This document shows, in pieces, positions 12,704 through 14,446 of a DNA stretch of 14,446 nucleotides (positions within the stretch are counted from its first letter, which is position 1; each line of letters starts with the position of its first letter). A model generated the notes under the pieces. The model had not been told where the DNA came from and ran no database searches. It worked only from the letters and a program-made list of their open reading frames with translations. Where the stretch lies: assembly GCA_037439425.1 (NCBI GenBank), contig JBBIWA010000106.1, forward strand, positions 1 through 14,446, in the 5' to 3' direction. The translations under genes were made by a program, and so were the position numbers. The DNA comes from JBBIWA01 sp037439425 (GTDB lineage: Bacteria > Acidobacteriota > Blastocatellia > RBC074).

Positions 12704-14446
12704 AAGCTGTTGAGCTACTGTCTCAACTTCGTAGTCTTGGTGTCAGACTCTGGGTAGAGGAGGATCGGCTGCGCTATAGCGCTCCCGATGGAGTGATGAC
12801 CCCGGCCCTGCGCGCGGAGCTGGTTGCGCATAAGGCGGAAATTCTCGCCTTGCTGCATCAAGCTAGAGTGGCTGTTAACCGCACCCTTCTGTTTCCCTTA
12901 CCTGTTCCACGCGACAGAGAGTTGCCTCTCTCATTTGCTCAACAGCGGTTGTGGTTCCTCGATCGACTAGTGCCTGGCAGCCCCTTATACAACATTCCAA
13001 TGGCTCTTCGTCTAAGGGGGGCGCTCAACGTGATGGCGCTGAAGCAGGCTCTCAGTTGGGTAGTGCAACGCCATGAGATATTACGCACTACCTTCCCGAC
13101 GGTGGATGGACGACCAATACAAGTCATTTCTTCGACCTGGTCTCTGGCTATACCGATCATAGACCTGAATGGATTGCCTGAAGCTGAACGGGAAGCTGAG
13201 CTGCTGAGATTGAGGAGCGAGGAGGCCCAGCGACCGTTCAACCTGGCCACAGGCCCGCTGTTACGGGCTACCTTGCTGTGTCTTGGCAAGAGCGAGTACG
13301 CATTGTTGTTTACCCTGCATCACATCATCTCCGATGAGCAGTCTATGGGCGTGCTAATTGGGGAGGTAGTTACTCTCTATCGAGCTTTCGTAGAGGGGCA
13401 GCCTGCTTCACTCCCTGATTTGCCCATCCAATATGCCGACTTCGCATATTGGCAGCGGCAGTGGCTTCAAGGAGAGGCATTGGAAGAGCAGTTGTCTTAC
13501 TGGAAGCGGCAGTTGGAAGGGGCTCCACCCGTTTTAGAGCTACCCACTGACCGCCCCCGTCCAGCAGTGCAGACTTTTCGTGGGGCGGCTCAATCCATCG
13601 CGCTGTCTGGTGATCTGTCCAAGGCGCTGAGAGCCTTGAGCCGGCAGGAGGGCGTCACTCTGTTTATGCTACTGCTGGCGGCGTTTCAAACATTACTGCA
13701 GCGTTACAGCGGACAGGAAGAGATCATTGTCGGTTCTCCCATTGCCAACCGGACTACTTTGGAGACCGAGAGGTTGATAGGCTTTTTCGTCAACACGTTG
13801 GTTTTGCGGACGGACTTTTCTGGCGATCCTACTTTTCGAGAGCTGCTGCGCCGGGTACGCGAGGTGGCGCTGGGAGCGTATGGGCATCAGGAGTTGCCTT
13901 TCGATTATCTGGTAGAGGAGCTGAAGTTGGAACGGAATTTGAGTTACACGCCGCTGTTTCAGGTGGTCTTCCAGCTTCAGACTGCCCGCCAGCAGTCATT
14001 AGAATTACCGGGCTTGTCGTTAGAGCCATTAGAGAGCGAGAGTCGGACAGCCAAGTTTGATTTAGCGCTTTCCATGGTGGAGAGGGGGGACAGATTGTTC
14101 GGGACGATGGAGTACAACACCGACTTATTCGAGGATACTACCATCACCCGAATGCTAGGGCATTTTCAGACTTTACTTGAGGATATCGTCGCTGATGCTG
14201 ACCAACCCATCTCCTGGCTGCCGCTGCTGACTGAGGCTGAACGCCTGAAGCTGTTGATCGAGTGGAACGAAACTGATACCCCTTTCCCGAGAAAGGCTCT
14301 GGTTCATCAACTATTCGAGGCTCAGGCCGCAGCCAGGCCCGATTGCCTGGCTGTAGCTTCCACTGATGGGCAGCTCAGCTATCGCGAACTGAATGAGCGC
14401 GCCAATAGGCTAGCCCATTACTTGCGCAAACTGGGCATCGGCCCAG
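12700..14446 (+). CDS. NRPS with N-terminal TubC-like docking domain, C domain and start of A domain (3' truncated by window)
   Basis: The first 582 codons are open to the window end. Residues 1 to about 57 (MKAVELLSQLRSLGVRLWVE, then GDRLRY-like EDRLRY and TPALRAELVAHKAEILALLH) resemble TubC-type N-terminal docking domains, which bind the C-terminal tail of the preceding synthetase. A condensation domain follows (about 66-510), with LPLSFAQQRLWFLDR at its start, HHIISDE at 207-213, and later motifs VGSPIANR, YGHQELPFDYLVEEL and the closing LLIEWNETD. The final Gly of HHxxxDG is replaced by Glu213. An adenylation domain starts near residue 534 (LVHQLFEAQ) and has reached its A1 motif, LSYRELN, when the window ends, so its substrate cannot be read. 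The gene overlaps the upstream NRPS by 4 bp, so it should act directly after that protein in the assembly line. Whether a release domain follows is unknown. Confidence 0.95.
   Translation, partial: MKAVELLSQLRSLGVRLWVEEDRLRYSAPDGVMTPALRAELVAHKAEILALLHQARVAVNRTLLFPLPVPRDRELPLSFAQQRLWFLDRLVPGSPLYNIPMALRLRGALNVMALKQALSWVVQRHEILRTTFPTVDGRPIQVISSTWSLAIPIIDLNGLPEAEREAELLRLRSEEAQRPFNLATGPLLRATLLCLGKSEYALLFTLHHIISDEQSMGVLIGEVVTLYRAFVEGQPASLPDLPIQYADFAYWQRQWLQGEALEEQLSYWKRQLEGAPPVLELPTDRPRPAVQTFRGAAQSIALSGDLSKALRALSRQEGVTLFMLLLAAFQTLLQRYSGQEEIIVGSPIANRTTLETERLIGFFVNTLVLRTDFSGDPTFRELLRRVREVALGAYGHQELPFDYLVEELKLERNLSYTPLFQVVFQLQTARQQSLELPGLSLEPLESESRTAKFDLALSMVERGDRLFGTMEYNTDLFEDTTITRMLGHFQTLLEDIVADADQPISWLPLLTEAERLKLLIEWNETDTPFPRKALVHQLFEAQAAARPDCLAVASTDGQLSYRELNERANRLAHYLRKLGIGP

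Overview
The window is a stretch of a bacterial nonribosomal peptide synthetase (NRPS) locus, with every convincing gene on the + strand. The organism is most likely a member of the Acidobacteriota, possibly the Blastocatellia. This rests on moderate GC content, the style of the secreted subtilase (Pro-Thr linker plus fibronectin type III tail), stand-alone pairs of MacB-like permeases, and dense families of short palindromic intergenic repeats containing AGGAGCGACCTGTTTATAG-type units. The assignment is inference from style; the window has no rRNA or other phylogenetic marker.

Layout. (1) Positions 1-407 are the 3' end of an NRPS gene: the end of an adenylation (A) domain and a thiolation (T) domain, with no thioesterase. 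(2) Positions 481-2990 hold two tandem MacB/FtsX-like ABC permease genes 11 nt apart, with no ATPase gene in view. (3) Positions 2991-3627 are non-coding: a perfect hairpin, a decayed fibronectin type III fragment, and a 351-bp GC-rich element with terminal inverted repeats and four internal tandem units. (4) Positions 3628-5415 encode a secreted S8 subtilase with signal peptide, propeptide, catalytic domain, (PT)n linker and Fn3 domain. (5) Positions 5416-6133 are a second repeat-rich gap: a long palindrome, a short hairpin, about five copies of a short unit and a smaller relative of the inverted-repeat element. (6) Positions 6134-12703 encode a complete two-module NRPS (C-A-T-C-A-T). (7) From 12700 to the window end a further NRPS gene begins. 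It overlaps the previous gene by ATGA and starts with a TubC-like docking domain, a condensation (C) domain and the start of an A domain.

Working model. The NRPS genes form an assembly line. The A-domain pocket residues I could read by alignment to GrsA suggest an ornithine-like (basic) residue for the first complete module and asparagine (or aspartate) for the second. The growing chain would pass to the third protein through its N-terminal docking domain. The permease pair could belong to an export or self-protection system and the subtilase could act on the cell surface, but both links are by proximity only.

I found no CRISPR array, tRNA, rRNA, transposase or integrase. The least ordinary content is the pair of related inverted-repeat elements on either side of the protease, the Fn3 relic, the altered condensation-domain active-site motifs (HHxxxDD and HHxxxDE), and the NRPS end that lacks a release domain.
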